Source: Nitrospiraceae bacterium (GTDB lineage: Bacteria; Nitrospirota; Thermodesulfovibrionia; Thermodesulfovibrionales; UBA1546). From it: DNA of 6,327 nt. The position numbers were made by a program, and so were the translations under genes. Numbering within the stretch: the stretch's first letter is position 1; each line of letters begins with the position of its first letter. The notes below the pieces were generated by a model. It saw only the letters and a program-made list of their open reading frames with translations. It did not search any database and was not told the DNA's origin. This document shows, piece after piece, positions 6,108-6,327 of the stretch. Location: assembly GCA_003535475.1 (NCBI GenBank), contig DOHC01000132.1:1-6327 (forward strand), in the 5' to 3' direction.

Positions 6108-6327
6108 ATGAGCAGCATAGATGTTTATATCCTCGGTCAGAAATATACGGTAAAGGGCGACGCCCCTGAGGAGCATATACAGAAAATCGCAGCCTTTGTA
6201 GATGCAAAGATAAAAGAGGTTTACAACAACGCGCCGAACGTTGCTCCGCTTAAGGCATCTATTCTGGCAGCCCTTAACATTGCCGATGAACTTCACAGGC
6301 TTAAGGCAGATCAGGATAGCATTACAA
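6108..6327 (+). CDS. zapA: Cell division protein ZapA, cut by window end
   Basis: ZapA binds FtsZ filaments and promotes their bundling into the division ring. The first 73 residues are visible; the frame is open to the window edge, and the family is usually about 90-110 residues. The sequence fits ZapA: an N-terminal strand pair (IDVYILGQKYTVKG, residues 4-17), then EEHIQKIAAFVDAKIKEVY (22-40), and the conserved helix LKASILAALNIADELHRLK (about 48-66), which leads into the C-terminal coiled coil beyond the window. It starts 1 nt after the zapB stop with a good ribosome binding site. The two are surely co-transcribed and their products are expected to interact. Confidence 0.93.
   Translation, partial: MSSIDVYILGQKYTVKGDAPEEHIQKIAAFVDAKIKEVYNNAPNVAPLKASILAALNIADELHRLKADQDSIT

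Noticed and set aside
5626..6296. Minus-strand open frames opposite zapB and zapA
   Set aside because: The Ser/Phe-rich runs are the complement of Glu/Lys-rich coiled-coil codons.

Overview
The window looks like chromosomal, housekeeping-type DNA from an anaerobic, moderate-GC bacterium. Nitrospirota (Thermodesulfovibrio-like) or a related delta-proteobacterial lineage fits best. I infer this from the combination of a degenerate HsdR-N-like protein, a large 'TIGR04442-type' protein and a lytic transglycosylase-zapB-zapA cluster; I recall similar sequences from those groups but could not search. There is no prophage, CRISPR array, tRNA or rRNA in view.

Layout. Positions 1-173 hold no convincing gene. 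A strong structured hairpin sits at 4-40 and may be the tail of something that starts outside the window. A 185-residue protein related to the N-terminal domain of type I restriction HsdR follows on the + strand (174-731), but its nuclease ExK signature is gone. Its stop codon directly abuts the stop of a convergent minus-strand transcription unit.

That unit reads leftward from about 3729 to 732. It contains a 613-residue uncharacterised soluble protein, then cysteine synthase A (cysK), then a 60-residue hypothetical protein. Gaps are 25 and 18 nt, so the three are probably co-transcribed. Cysteine synthase makes L-cysteine from O-acetylserine and sulfide; its link to the large upstream protein is unknown.

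A second unit runs rightward from about 3820. It contains a secreted Slt70-type lytic murein transglycosylase, a ZapB-like coiled-coil protein and ZapA (cut by the window end). The Zap proteins support FtsZ-ring assembly and the transglycosylase remodels peptidoglycan, so this half concerns cell wall and division.

Most interesting points. (1) A short repeat-like insertion, built of about four 8-nt units plus an inverted arm, is carried in frame inside slt. (2) The genes at the head of each transcription unit (613-residue protein, slt, zapB) lack a Shine-Dalgarno sequence. Each has a -10-like box only 5-7 nt before its ATG, suggesting leaderless mRNAs. (3) zapB also has an internal in-frame TTG behind a perfect AGGAGG, which would give a protein of classical ZapB size. 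(4) The HsdR-N-like protein has lost its catalytic residues. I found no clear evidence of a wholly new multi-gene system.
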